A stretch of 64,000 nt of DNA from CADCTQ01 sp963844325 (GTDB lineage Bacteria > Bacteroidota > Bacteroidia > Cytophagales > 172606-1), in NCBI GenBank assembly GCA_963844325.1, contig CAWJNV010000001.1, forward strand, positions 186,001-250,000. Reading direction: 5' to 3'. This document shows, in pieces, positions 10,898 to 18,664 of the stretch. The number at the start of each line of letters is the position of its first letter. Position 1 is the stretch's first letter. The notes below the pieces were generated by a model. It saw only the letters and a list, made by a program, of their open reading frames with translations, was not told where the DNA came from and did no database searches. A program made the translations under genes and the position numbers.

Positions 10898-13309
10898 ATG
10901 CGCAAACTGATTTTTTCAACCCTTCTGGCAAGCGTGCTGGCAGGCGGTGCGGCCCGGGCCCAGCACCTGCTCGGCTTGTCGAACAGCAACTACGCGGGTG
11001 TGAACGGAATTTACGCCAATCCGTCTTCCATCGCCGACTCCCGTTTTGGGTTTCACCTCAACTTTTTCACCGTTGACGGGTACTTTACCAACAGCCACTA
11101 CCAGTACAGCGGGCCCCATTCCCTCCGGAAGATGGCCCGGAACGGGTTTGAAGGGGAATACGCATTCAAGGACGACTACATCACCGGCCGCGCCAACGAC
11201 CGCAACAAGCTGGCGCTGTTCGGCGGCGACGCCCGGGTGTTCCCGTCCTTCATGCTCAAGCTGAGCCCCAGACACAGCATTGCCCTCACCGGCCGGACCC
11301 GCTTTATCGGCAACGTCAACAACATCTCCGACCAGCTCATCGACAACATCGAGAACGGCGACAAGCCCGATTACCAGAACAAGCCCTTCAACAACAGCAC
11401 GGGCAGCCTCAACGTCAACCTGTTTGCGGAAACCGGCCTCACCTACGCCCGCGTGATCCTCGACAACGACCGGCACTTCCTCAAGGGTGGCCTTACCGTC
11501 AAGCGGCTCTCCGGCCTCTACTCGGCCTACACCCACCTGAAGTCGCTCGACTACTCGATCAACGAAAACGCCGACGGCGACATCAACCTGCGGGCCAACA
11601 ACCTGGACCTCCAGTACGGCTACTCCCGCATGGATTTCGATGACGTAGACGAAAACGAACTTGCAGACGCCCTCACCTTCAAGGCCCCCGGCAACGGCTG
11701 GGGCTTCGACGTGGGCTTCACCTACGAGTTCCGCCCCGACATCGACAAGTACCGCTACACGATGAACGGCAAGGAGCAGCTCGACAACCGCAGGAACAAG
11801 TACAAGTACCGCGTCGGCGTGGCGCTGATGGACCTGGGCGGCATCAAATACGGGCAGGCGCAGCACGTGCGGACCTACAACATCACCCGCCGCAACTATG
11901 ACATCGCCCTCGACAGCCTGGACGGCCTGGACGGTGAGGCGATGGACAAAGTGTTCAACGTGCAGCCCAACGAACGGACCACGTCCTTCAAAGCTGGTCT
12001 GCCCACCGCCCTGCACCTGAACTTCGACTACCGCCTGGCGAACAAAATTTACGTGAACGCCGCCATCATCCAGAACCTGCGCGGCAAGTTCGCCGTGGGC
12101 TCCCGCTACGCCTCGGTGGCTTCGGTAACGCCCCGCATCGAGATGAAGTGGTTCGAGCTTTCGACGCCCCTGACGATGTTCAACAACTACCAGCAGTTCG
12201 CCGTGGGCAGCATGGTAAAGCTGGGTCCGCTGTTCGTGGGCTCCGACAACCTGATGGCCGTCGCCGGCCTGGGCAAGCCCTTCGGCGCCGACGTGTACAT
12301 GGGCCTGACCATGCCGATCTACAAAGGCAAGAAGCGCGACAAGGACAAGGATGGCGTGTCGAACCGGAAGGATGACTGCAAGACCGTGCCCGGCGTGTGG
12401 GAATTCAAGGGTTGCCCCGACTCCGATGCCGACGGCGTGCAGGACAAGGACGACAAGTGCCCACTGGAAGCCGGCAAGCCCGAACTGGGCGGCTGCCCCG
12501 ACAAAGACAATGACAACATCACCGACGCCGACGACAAGTGTCCCGACGTGGCCGGCCTCGCCCAGTTCGGCGGCTGCCCCGACACCGACAGCGACGGCAT
12601 CACGGACGCCGAAGACGGCTGCCCCGAAGCCGCCGGCCCCCCTGAGCACAAGGGCTGCCCCGACCGCGACGGCGACGGCATCGTGGACAAAGACGACAAG
12701 TGCGCCGACGAGAAGGGCCTGGCCCAGTTCAACGGCTGCGCCGACAATGACAACGACGGCATCGCCAACCCCGACGACGCCTGCCCCGAAGTAGCCGGTA
12801 CGGCCGCCTTCAAGGGTTGCCCCGACCGCGACGGCGACGGTGTGCAGGATAAGGGGGACCAGTGCCCCGACGTGGCCGGTCCGGCTTCCAACAACGGCTG
12901 CCCGGTGCCCGTAGCCCCGGCGGCTCCCGCCAAGGTGGAAGAGGTGAAGCTGACGCAGGAAGAAGCCAAGGTGGTGAAAGAAGCCTTCAGCGACCTGGAA
13001 TTCGAAAACGGCAAGGCCGTCATCAAGCAGGAGTCGCTGAGCAGCCTCGACGAACTCTCCGACCTGCTGATCACCCGTCCGTACCGCCTGCTGCTGTCGG
13101 GCCACACGGATAACGTGGGCAACGCCGCCGCCAACGTGAAGCTGAGCAAGGCCCGGGCCGAAGCCGTGAAGGCGTACCTGCTGAAGGTGGGCGTAGCCGG
13201 CGACAAGATCATCACCGAAGGCTGGGGCGCCAAGAAGCCGATTGCCAGCAACAAGACCCCGCAGGGCCGCCAGAAGAACCGACGCGTGGAGTTTAAAATC
13301 ATCAAGTAA
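10898..13309 (+). CDS. Outer-membrane OmpA-family protein with TSP3 repeats
   Basis: The 803-residue protein has a signal peptide (residues 1-22, ending ARAQ). A beta-barrel-like region of about 450 residues follows, resembling DUF5723 and starting HLLGLSNSNYAGVNGIYANP. Residues about 475-670 hold eight or so calcium-binding thrombospondin type 3 repeats (DKDKDGV, DSDADGVQDKDDKCP and similar). After a Pro/Ala linker, residues about 695-803 form an OmpA peptidoglycan-binding domain with LLLSGHTDNVGN and the end NRRVEFKIIK. It should link the outer membrane to the cell wall. A terminator follows at 13323-13352. Proteins of this type are numerous in Bacteroidota; the individual role is unknown. 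Confidence 0.9.
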   Translation: MRKLIFSTLLASVLAGGAARAQHLLGLSNSNYAGVNGIYANPSSIADSRFGFHLNFFTVDGYFTNSHYQYSGPHSLRKMARNGFEGEYAFKDDYITGRANDRNKLALFGGDARVFPSFMLKLSPRHSIALTGRTRFIGNVNNISDQLIDNIENGDKPDYQNKPFNNSTGSLNVNLFAETGLTYARVILDNDRHFLKGGLTVKRLSGLYSAYTHLKSLDYSINENADGDINLRANNLDLQYGYSRMDFDDVDENELADALTFKAPGNGWGFDVGFTYEFRPDIDKYRYTMNGKEQLDNRRNKYKYRVGVALMDLGGIKYGQAQHVRTYNITRRNYDIALDSLDGLDGEAMDKVFNVQPNERTTSFKAGLPTALHLNFDYRLANKIYVNAAIIQNLRGKFAVGSRYASVASVTPRIEMKWFELSTPLTMFNNYQQFAVGSMVKLGPLFVGSDNLMAVAGLGKPFGADVYMGLTMPIYKGKKRDKDKDGVSNRKDDCKTVPGVWEFKGCPDSDADGVQDKDDKCPLEAGKPELGGCPDKDNDNITDADDKCPDVAGLAQFGGCPDTDSDGITDAEDGCPEAAGPPEHKGCPDRDGDGIVDKDDKCADEKGLAQFNGCADNDNDGIANPDDACPEVAGTAAFKGCPDRDGDGVQDKGDQCPDVAGPASNNGCPVPVAPAAPAKVEEVKLTQEEAKVVKEAFSDLEFENGKAVIKQESLSSLDELSDLLITRPYRLLLSGHTDNVGNAAANVKLSKARAEAVKAYLLKVGVAGDKIITEGWGAKKPIASNKTPQGRQKNRRVEFKIIK

Positions 13310-13322
13310 TACAGTACCCTGA

Positions 13323-13352
13323 CCTTTCGGGTTTCAAAAGCCCGAAAGGTTT
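13323..13352 (+). terminator. Terminator after the OmpA-family gene
   Basis: CCTTTCGGG and CCCGAAAGG pair around a nine-base loop and are followed by TTT, 14 bases after the stop codon. A very similar hairpin (CCTTGCGGGTTTC) lies at 55614-55640, so the sequence may belong to a repeat type used as terminators. Confidence 0.7.
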
Positions 13353-13367
13353 CCAACGCCAACAATC

Positions 13368-13437
13368 CGCATCCCCCTCCCCTTTTGTAACGCCTGCCGT
13401 AAAGGTATTGCGCAGCAAACGGGGCAGGGGGATGCGG
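13368..13437. repeat. Inverted repeat CCGCATCCCCCT...
   Basis: Arms CCGCATCCCCCTCCCC (from 13368) and GGGGCAGGGGGATGCGG (13421-13437) pair with one mismatch and an offset. It lies downstream of the terminator in the 350-bp gap before the aquaporin gene; the rest of the gap shows nothing else. Confidence 0.5.
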
Positions 13438-13658
13438 GTTTCCAGCCAATTGAACTGCCTTGCAACCGGGGGTGCGCCAGGCAGCCGGCAGTCCCTAAAT
13501 GCCCCTGCTTCACGAACTTGCGTAATACCCGTATGGCAAAAATCCGTATTTCCCGGTTTGGCCGGGCGGCTGTCTTTCCCCGTTAACACACCCCATAAAC
13601 GGCAGCGCCTGTTTTTCCCGGTTCGTCCCGGCAGGCGGCACACCCTAAAAACCAGCTT

Positions 13659-14285
13659 ATGCCTGAATCACCCGAGAATGCATTCAAGAGCCAGTCGTTG
13701 TTTGCCGCCCTGGCCGAATTGGTGGGCACCTTTTTCCTGACGCTGGTGGCCCTTACCGTGCCGGCACCCGTAACGCCGTACGCCGTGGGACTTACCCTGC
13801 TGGTATTCGTGTACGCCATCGGCGGGCTTTCCGGCTGCCACATCAACCCGGCCGTTACCGTGGGCCTGGTCGCCAGCCGGCGGTTTCCGCTCATCGAAGG
13901 ACTCATGTACATCGGATTGCAGATTGCGGGGGCCCTGCTGGCCCGCTTCGTCGCCGGGCTGGACGTGGTGGGCAAGCTGGCCGACGACTACCAGGCCGGC
14001 AGCCCGGGTGCCGAATTCCTCGGGTTCGGCATCCTGATGCTCACCGTTGCGGCCACCACCGAGAACCAGGTATCCAAATCCGGGAGCGGCATTGCCGTGG
14101 GGGGCGCCCTGCTGGCCGGCCTGCTGCTGAGCAACGGCATTCTCAACCCCGCCGTAGCCATCGCGATGGGGGAAGCCGCCTCTCCCGCCACGTGGATGAC
14201 GGCGATCAGCGGCGTAGTGTTCGGGCTGCTGTTCTCGTTGTTCGAACGGGCCCGGCCGCCCAAGACGGATAAAACGGCGGATTGA
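13659..14285 (+). CDS. Aquaporin-like (MIP family) channel with altered selectivity filter
   Basis: The 208-residue protein has six membrane helices and the two half-helices of the major intrinsic protein fold. The NPA boxes are GCHINPAVTVGL (about residue 63) and GILNPAVAIAMG (about residue 165). In most aquaporins and glycerol channels the second NPA is followed by the filter arginine (NPAR); here that position is valine. With 208 residues it is somewhat shorter than usual but complete. It would sit in the inner membrane and move a small neutral solute, not necessarily water. It stands alone, 350 bp after the OmpA gene. Confidence 0.85.
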   Translation: MPESPENAFKSQSLFAALAELVGTFFLTLVALTVPAPVTPYAVGLTLLVFVYAIGGLSGCHINPAVTVGLVASRRFPLIEGLMYIGLQIAGALLARFVAGLDVVGKLADDYQAGSPGAEFLGFGILMLTVAATTENQVSKSGSGIAVGGALLAGLLLSNGILNPAVAIAMGEAASPATWMTAISGVVFGLLFSLFERARPPKTDKTAD

Positions 14286-14286
14286 T

Positions 14287-14547
14287 TTGCGACAATGGTA
14301 CTCTGACTGGTGTACCGCTCGTCCGGGCGCGGCGCATGGCCACGGCGTGGGCCGGGCCCTGGTGGACGCCGTGGCCGACATTGCGCAGCGGCACGGCAAT
14401 CCGGCGCTGCTGTTGAGCGTCAACCGCCAAAACGTAGCCATCCGGTTTTACCGACGCCTCGGCTTCGACGTCATCACCGAGGAGAACATTCCCATCGGCA
14501 ACGGCTTTTTCATGGAAGACTACATCATGGAAAAAAGGATCGCCTGA
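14287..14547 (+). pseudogene. C-terminal fragment of a GNAT acetyltransferase
   Basis: The 86-codon frame contains the acetyl-CoA-binding loop and C-terminal half of a GNAT fold: HGHGVGRALVDAVADIAQRHG, then LLLSVNRQNVAIRFYRRLGF, and FMEDYIMEKRI at the end. The N-terminal half (beta strands 1-3) is missing and the frame begins two bases after the aquaporin stop. The first 15 codons do not look like protein. I read it as a remnant left after a deletion that joined it to the aquaporin gene. A short translated product cannot be excluded. Confidence 0.65.
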
Positions 14548-14559
14548 CGACCCGGGGGG

Positions 14560-14800
14560 CTACTGCCGCACCATCGGGTAAGGGTACGAAAACGTAAGCT
14601 GCCCGAACCGCCGGCCGTTCTGCTGCCGCACGGCCGATCCCCACCAGGCGAATGGTGTACGAAAACGTGAGTCCCCGGCTTTCGATCTCGTGCACCATTT
14701 CGGCGGCCTGCCGGACGTACATCAGCAGTTTGTCCTTGTCGGTTGGCTGCGCCCCCACCTGCCCCTGCACCCGCCCGAGGGCAAAGGCAAGGTACGTACA
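14560..14800 (-). pseudogene. Frameshifted remnant of an unknown gene
   Basis: One minus-strand frame reads DKDKLLMYVRQAAEMVHEIE and continues to RGLTFSYTIRLVG. The sense then shifts at about 14630-14640 to another frame reading RRFGQLTFSYPYPMVRQ and a stop at about 14560. Both parts have the high G/C third positions typical of genes here. The 5' end is lost near the hairpin at 14816-14874. The family is not recognised. Confidence 0.35.
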
Positions 14801-14815
14801 GAAACGGTAGGTCCG

Positions 14816-14874
14816 GCGCAGGCGTCATCCTCACGCGTGATTCTCGTTCTCACGCGTGAGGATGACGCCTGCGC
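14816..14874. repeat. Perfect 25-bp inverted repeat
   Basis: Arms 14816-14840 and 14850-14874 are perfectly complementary around a nine-base loop. Each arm contains GCGCAGGCGTCATCCTCACG and the self-palindrome TCACGCGTGA. It lies beside two gene remnants and shares GGCGCAGGCGTC with the large repeat at 52038-52408. Confidence 0.8.
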
Positions 14875-15054
14875 CCGCATGACAAAACCGGCCTTTGGCG
14901 GGGAAAGGGCAAAGGGCTGGTTTCGAAAGAGTCCATCTGCCGGTGCTTCCATCAAATAGTTAGGGGACAGCATCAGGCGTGTACGCTCCAACCAGTGACG
15001 AGAACTGAACCGCACGGATTGCAAAGTTCTGGTGAATGACCGGGCCCGGGCCGG

Positions 15055-16044
15055 TCACATTTTGCGCAGGACCTGCGGGGGGTAGCCAAATTTACGCTTG
15101 AAGGCGGCCGTAAAGCTGCTCGGGTGTTCGTAGTGGAGCGAATCGGACAACTCGGCGATGGAAGTGTGCGGTTCTTTGAGCAAAGCATGGGCGTAGTGGA
15201 GCTTTTTCTCGTCCACGAACCGCATGGTGGAAGTCCCGAACAGCTTTTTAAAGCCGTATTTGAGCTTGAAGAGGTTAAGCCCGAACCGGCGGGCCAGGCC
15301 CTGAAGGGAATGTTCTTCCAGGAAATGATTCTCCAGGTACCCGCGCAGGGCGTACAACCTTTCCACGTCGGCCCCGCTCAGCTTCTGGTCCACGGGGTCT
15401 TTTCCCGGGTATTGCAACCGGTACACCCGCGACAGTTGGTGGATCAGCAGCAGTTTGGTTTGCGCTTCCAGGTACACCTCCCGCATTTTGCCCCCGTACC
15501 GGCACTGCTGGATGTCCTGCACGAAGGTCGCCGACGACGGGTCGAAGGGCAGGTTGCCCCGTAACGCGTGCAGCTTTTCTCCCTTCACCAGGGTCCGGTA
15601 CAACAGGTCACCCAGTTCGTTGTCTTCCTGCATCATCTCGTCCAGCAGGGCCGTGCCCGGGAAAAGTTCAATGCACAGGGTCTGCACGGTGGAACCGGCC
15701 GGCGCGTGGTAGACGGAGCGTTGGGCGGGATACACGTCAAACAGTTGCTGGCGGGCGGCCACCGGCTTTTCCCAGCCCTTGCCGGCCAGTACCGGATGCC
15801 CTTGCAGGGTAAACATCATGAGCAGGGCCGGGACTTCGGGGGTTGACCAGATGTTAAGCGGCTGCCCGGTGGTACGCAGGGTTTTGTCGAGGACAAAAAA
15901 ACGCTGGTAATTCGACACCGCCACGCGGTAGCTGCCCAGTTGGGGGTCCGAAACGGACAACTGCCCGCTGGCCCCGCTCGAAAAGAGGGTACTGATGTCA
16001 TTTTCAATTTCCGACAGGCTGCGGTAGGATGAAGTGTTTTGCAT
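15055..16044 (-). CDS. AraC-family transcriptional regulator
   Basis: The 329-residue protein ends in an AraC-type double helix-turn-helix (about residues 230-329). Helix 1 is HSLQGLARRFGLNLFKLKYG and the second motif is SIAELSDSLHYEHPSSFTAAFKRKFGYPP. The first 200 residues are an effector-binding or dimerisation part of unknown ligand. It acts in the cytoplasm on DNA. A GC-rich palindrome (15036-15057) follows the stop. The next gene upstream (16193-17509) is on the same strand but ends in its own terminator, so the regulator is transcribed independently; its target is unknown. Confidence 0.88.
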   Translation of the reverse strand: MQNTSSYRSLSEIENDISTLFSSGASGQLSVSDPQLGSYRVAVSNYQRFFVLDKTLRTTGQPLNIWSTPEVPALLMMFTLQGHPVLAGKGWEKPVAARQQLFDVYPAQRSVYHAPAGSTVQTLCIELFPGTALLDEMMQEDNELGDLLYRTLVKGEKLHALRGNLPFDPSSATFVQDIQQCRYGGKMREVYLEAQTKLLLIHQLSRVYRLQYPGKDPVDQKLSGADVERLYALRGYLENHFLEEHSLQGLARRFGLNLFKLKYGFKKLFGTSTMRFVDEKKLHYAHALLKEPHTSIAELSDSLHYEHPSSFTAAFKRKFGYPPQVLRKM

Positions 16045-16130
16045 GGTAAAACAGGTTGCTCATGAAAAAATACGTTTATCCCCGCCACCGGTCAATGCCC
16101 GGTTGATAAGTGGCCGCTTTTCCCGAAAAA

Positions 16131-16176
16131 CCGGGAAGCCGGAAGGGAACCCGCGGGGTTCCTTCCGGCTTCCCGG
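16131..16176 (-). terminator. Strong terminator of the haloperoxidase-like gene
   Basis: Arms of 20-21 bases (16131-16151 and 16157-16176, one bulge) enclose a five-base loop. On the minus strand they are followed by GGTTTTTCGG. The hairpin begins 16 bases after the stop at 16193. Confidence 0.75.
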
Positions 16177-16192
16177 CTCAACAACCGCCGGG

Positions 16193-17509
16193 CTACTTAG
16201 CGGGGGAAAGAGAACGCAGGTGGTTCGCCACGGTCCACTCGCCCACCTTGCGGCCCAGTTCCAGGCCGGCCTCGCAGGAGAAGCGGAAGTGAATGCCGGC
16301 CACCACGCGGGAGTCGGCGTTTTCGGCGGCGGCCTGGCTGAAGCTGTTGAAGGAGCGGGTCGCCTGCGCCGGGTCGGCCGTGCTGGAAGTCAGGGTCAGC
16401 TTGGTTTTGTCGCCTACCAGTGCGGCCAGCACAGTCGCGGCGGCGTTGCCCAGGGCGCTGTGCGTGGAGGGGTAATCCTGCACGGGTGGCGTAGTCATCA
16501 ACGGTTCCCACTGAACATCGGCGGCGGTGGCCGGGTTGCCGTCGGTTTCCGCGGCGCGGATGGCCGTAAGCGGTCTCCAGAAGTTGTAGTGGAATTTGGC
16601 GTCCCAGCCGGCCGTGTAGGAGTCTGCCAGGCCCATGTTGACCAGGGCAAACAAGCGGGCCGTCGAGAGCAAGTCCAGCTTTTTGCCGGCAGCGGCTACC
16701 CGCGTCACCCGGTTCCAGCCGATTTCCGAGTACTCGTACCAGAACTTAGCGGAAGCGGTCTGGTCGGCGGTACGGGCCTGGCTGTTCTTTTCCCCGATGC
16801 TTTTCACTTCGGCAAAGGCGTTGGCGTACGTTTCACTGTCGAGGGCCGGCTGGGGCGCCGGGCGGAACTGGCTGGGGCTTTGCAGCGAAAAAGGCTGCAT
16901 GTTTTTCCAGAAAGGCGCAAAGATGATGTCAAAGGGCGGTACGGCGCCGTACACGCCGGGTCCGGTCGAGGGGCCGATGGGCACGAACGGGTTCTCGGTC
17001 GCCCCGTCGTGTTGCCGCTGGTCCACGATGGCCTGGCCGGCCCGTTTGCCCAGGGCAACGCCCCGCGTTTCGGCGTCCCCGTCGGGTACTTCGGCCAGCG
17101 ACCGGGTGAGGGCCGAGTCCAGCCTGGTTTGCTGGTCGGGGAAGGCAGCCAGCAGCACCGTGTGCGCCGCCGAGGCCGCCGCCGCGATGGGGTCGGCCTT
17201 TTCGTCCCGGCTTTGCAGGGCGTAAGTGGCGTACACCGGGGCAATGGCATTCAACGCGTCGTGCATGGCCAGGTGGGTCATGGCGTTGAGGCGGGCTCCC
17301 AGGTTGGAGTGCACGTACGTGGGGCCGCCCATCGCTTCGAGGGCCATCAGGTTCCAGTCCAGGATCACCTGGTTGGAGTACTTGCTGAAGGGCTTGCCGC
17401 CTTTGCCGGAATCACCCTTGCCGGGGTGGGCCATGTCTTTGAACTGGTTGCTGCAACTGAACAGGAGGCCAATGGAGCACAGGAGCACGAGCAGAGAGGA
17501 TTTTCTCAT
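16193..17509 (-). CDS. Vanadium-dependent haloperoxidase / PAP2-like lipoprotein
   Basis: The ATG at 17507-17509 gives 438 residues with a lipoprotein signal (MRKSSLLVLLCSIGLLFSC); an upstream ATG at 17548 would mask it. The C-terminal half carries the vanadate/phosphate-binding pattern of the PAP2 fold: KFHYNFWRPLTAIR (Lys and Arg), YPSTHSALG (Ser and His) and SRVVAGIHFRF (Arg and His six residues apart). The N-terminal half matches the helical part of bacterial vanadium chloroperoxidase-like proteins. It should be an anchored periplasmic or surface enzyme that halogenates, or removes phosphate from, an unknown substrate. Whether vanadate or phosphate is used cannot be told from the sequence. 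Confidence 0.85.
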   Translation of the reverse strand: MRKSSLLVLLCSIGLLFSCSNQFKDMAHPGKGDSGKGGKPFSKYSNQVILDWNLMALEAMGGPTYVHSNLGARLNAMTHLAMHDALNAIAPVYATYALQSRDEKADPIAAAASAAHTVLLAAFPDQQTRLDSALTRSLAEVPDGDAETRGVALGKRAGQAIVDQRQHDGATENPFVPIGPSTGPGVYGAVPPFDIIFAPFWKNMQPFSLQSPSQFRPAPQPALDSETYANAFAEVKSIGEKNSQARTADQTASAKFWYEYSEIGWNRVTRVAAAGKKLDLLSTARLFALVNMGLADSYTAGWDAKFHYNFWRPLTAIRAAETDGNPATAADVQWEPLMTTPPVQDYPSTHSALGNAAATVLAALVGDKTKLTLTSSTADPAQATRSFNSFSQAAAENADSRVVAGIHFRFSCEAGLELGRKVGEWTVANHLRSLSPAK

Positions 17510-17540
17510 GGGTTTGTTTGGTTTTGTGTGGTTGATCTGA

Positions 17541-17762
17541 TGACACAAAGTAACGGCCCTTCCGGCCCCCGGCGGTTACGGGAAAGGTATTACAATCCAG
17601 GAGAAAGGTATTTTCGCGGGCCAACGCCCCGGCACCGGCCTGACCTTCGTAGAAGTGCCCGTGGATGCGGTCCGGTTCTATGGTTTCAAAAAAAAGTTGG
17701 ACAAAGACTTGCGCGGCAAAAAGAATAAAAGGATATTTGTCTATAGAATTAGTATACAATAA
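17541..17762 (+). pseudogene. Possible C-terminal gene remnant
   Basis: One plus frame without ATG reads GLTFVEVPVDAVRFYGFKKK, then LDKDLRGKKNKRIFVYRISIQ and a stop at 17760-17762. It is protein-like but its beginning is cut off by stops at about 17540. It lies in the divergent gap before the redoxin-like gene. It may be a leftover or chance; no family is recognised. Confidence 0.2.
17733..17745 (+). promoter_or_regulatory. Candidate promoter element ATATTTGTCTA
   Basis: ATATTTGTCTA lies about 80 bp before the redoxin-like gene. The same string occurs on the minus strand upstream of the TonB receptor at 32749 (35416-35423) and of the susC operon (about 30835-30845). It resembles the Bacteroidota -7 box TAnnTTTG. 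I see no clear -33 TTTG here. Confidence 0.35.
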
Positions 17763-17824
17763 GATCATGCAGCGGTTCCGCCGCCTTCCGAACGCTTTTT
17801 CGTCACCCTAAACGCCTGATTGTC

Positions 17825-18454
17825 ATGCTCACTCCTGCTCTTTCCGTTGCGCAAGCGCCTTCTTACTGGTTCGAAAAAAATAAAGGCATCCAGTCCGGGC
17901 AGCACCCCCTGTCCCCCGGTGACCAGGTTCCCGATTTCGTGGTACCCGCTTCGTACGGGTTATGGTCGGAGGAAACCGCCGCCCTGGCCGCCTCGGGCCG
18001 GGTCACGTTGGACGACCTGCTGGCCAGCCGGCCGGTGGTGGTAAGCTTTTACTCGCCGCACACCAATGATTACGGACACGGCCAATTGGAAATGCTGGTC
18101 CGGCTGTATCCCAAAATCCGGGCACTGGGCGGCGAACTGGTGGTGTTTACCCCGGAGCCGCCGCACCAACTGCCGCGGATTGCTTCGTATTACCAGGTTC
18201 CCTTTAACCTGGTGCACGACGCCGGTCACCGCCTTGCCTCCGCTTTCGGCCTGTATTCGCCCGCCAAACCGGTTTGGCAACGCGTTTCGGGCATCGGCGA
18301 GTCGGTAGCCCTCCCGGGTACGTTCGTCATTGCCCCGCAGGGACAGGTGGCTTACGCGTTCATCGATACCGATTTTGACAAGACCTTGCCGGTGCGCCCC
18401 TTGCTGACGGCCTTGTACGCCGTCCGTGACAAGCGTATCAAAAAGGCCGCGTAA
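17825..18454 (+). CDS. Redoxin-fold protein lacking catalytic cysteines
   Basis: The 209-residue protein follows the AhpC/TSA peroxiredoxin-like plan. It has the entry GDQVPDFVVPASYGLW, a core strand VVVSFYSPHTNDYGHGQLEML, ELVVFTPEPPHQL, FNLVHDAGHRLASAFGLY and ALPGTFVIAPQGQVAYAF. Where relatives have a WCPYC or equivalent active site, this one has TNDYG, and the protein contains no cysteine at all. It therefore cannot act as a normal thiol peroxidase and may be a binding or regulatory derivative. The weak hydrophobic start (MLTPALSVAQA) is not a sure signal peptide. It is divergent from the haloperoxidase-like gene. Confidence 0.75.
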   Translation: MLTPALSVAQAPSYWFEKNKGIQSGQHPLSPGDQVPDFVVPASYGLWSEETAALAASGRVTLDDLLASRPVVVSFYSPHTNDYGHGQLEMLVRLYPKIRALGGELVVFTPEPPHQLPRIASYYQVPFNLVHDAGHRLASAFGLYSPAKPVWQRVSGIGESVALPGTFVIAPQGQVAYAFIDTDFDKTLPVRPLLTALYAVRDKRIKKAA

Positions 18455-18532
18455 CAATCACCCAGGGAAGGAGAAGGCGTAATAGCTCCGATCCATATTC
18501 GTATTTGAAGTTGCAGTGAGTTACACTATCAT

Positions 18533-18566
18533 AAAAATGCCCCGGCAGGTTCCGGGGCATTTTTAC
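18533..18566. terminator. Bidirectional terminator
   Basis: AAAAATGCCCCGG and CCGGGGCATTTTT pair around a short loop with A and T runs on both sides. It separates the convergent redoxin-like and YeiH genes. Confidence 0.85.
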
Positions 18567-18664
18567 TTTTTGCGCCGGGGCGTATTTGCCGGCTTTTCCA
18601 ACCCGGGTTTGCAGCCTGATCCTGTCCCTCGCCTTTCTTCCAGATGGCGACCAATCCTCACTTC

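Noticed and set aside
12330..12915. Tandem DNA repeat as a mobile element
   Set aside because: The periodicity is coding: each unit encodes a thrombospondin type 3 calcium-binding repeat of the OmpA-family protein.
10916..13105. A 729-codon frame opposite the OmpA-family gene
   Set aside because: It is the mirror of a strongly coding, G/C-third-position-biased gene; Val/Gly/His-rich content is typical of antisense frames in GC-rich DNA.
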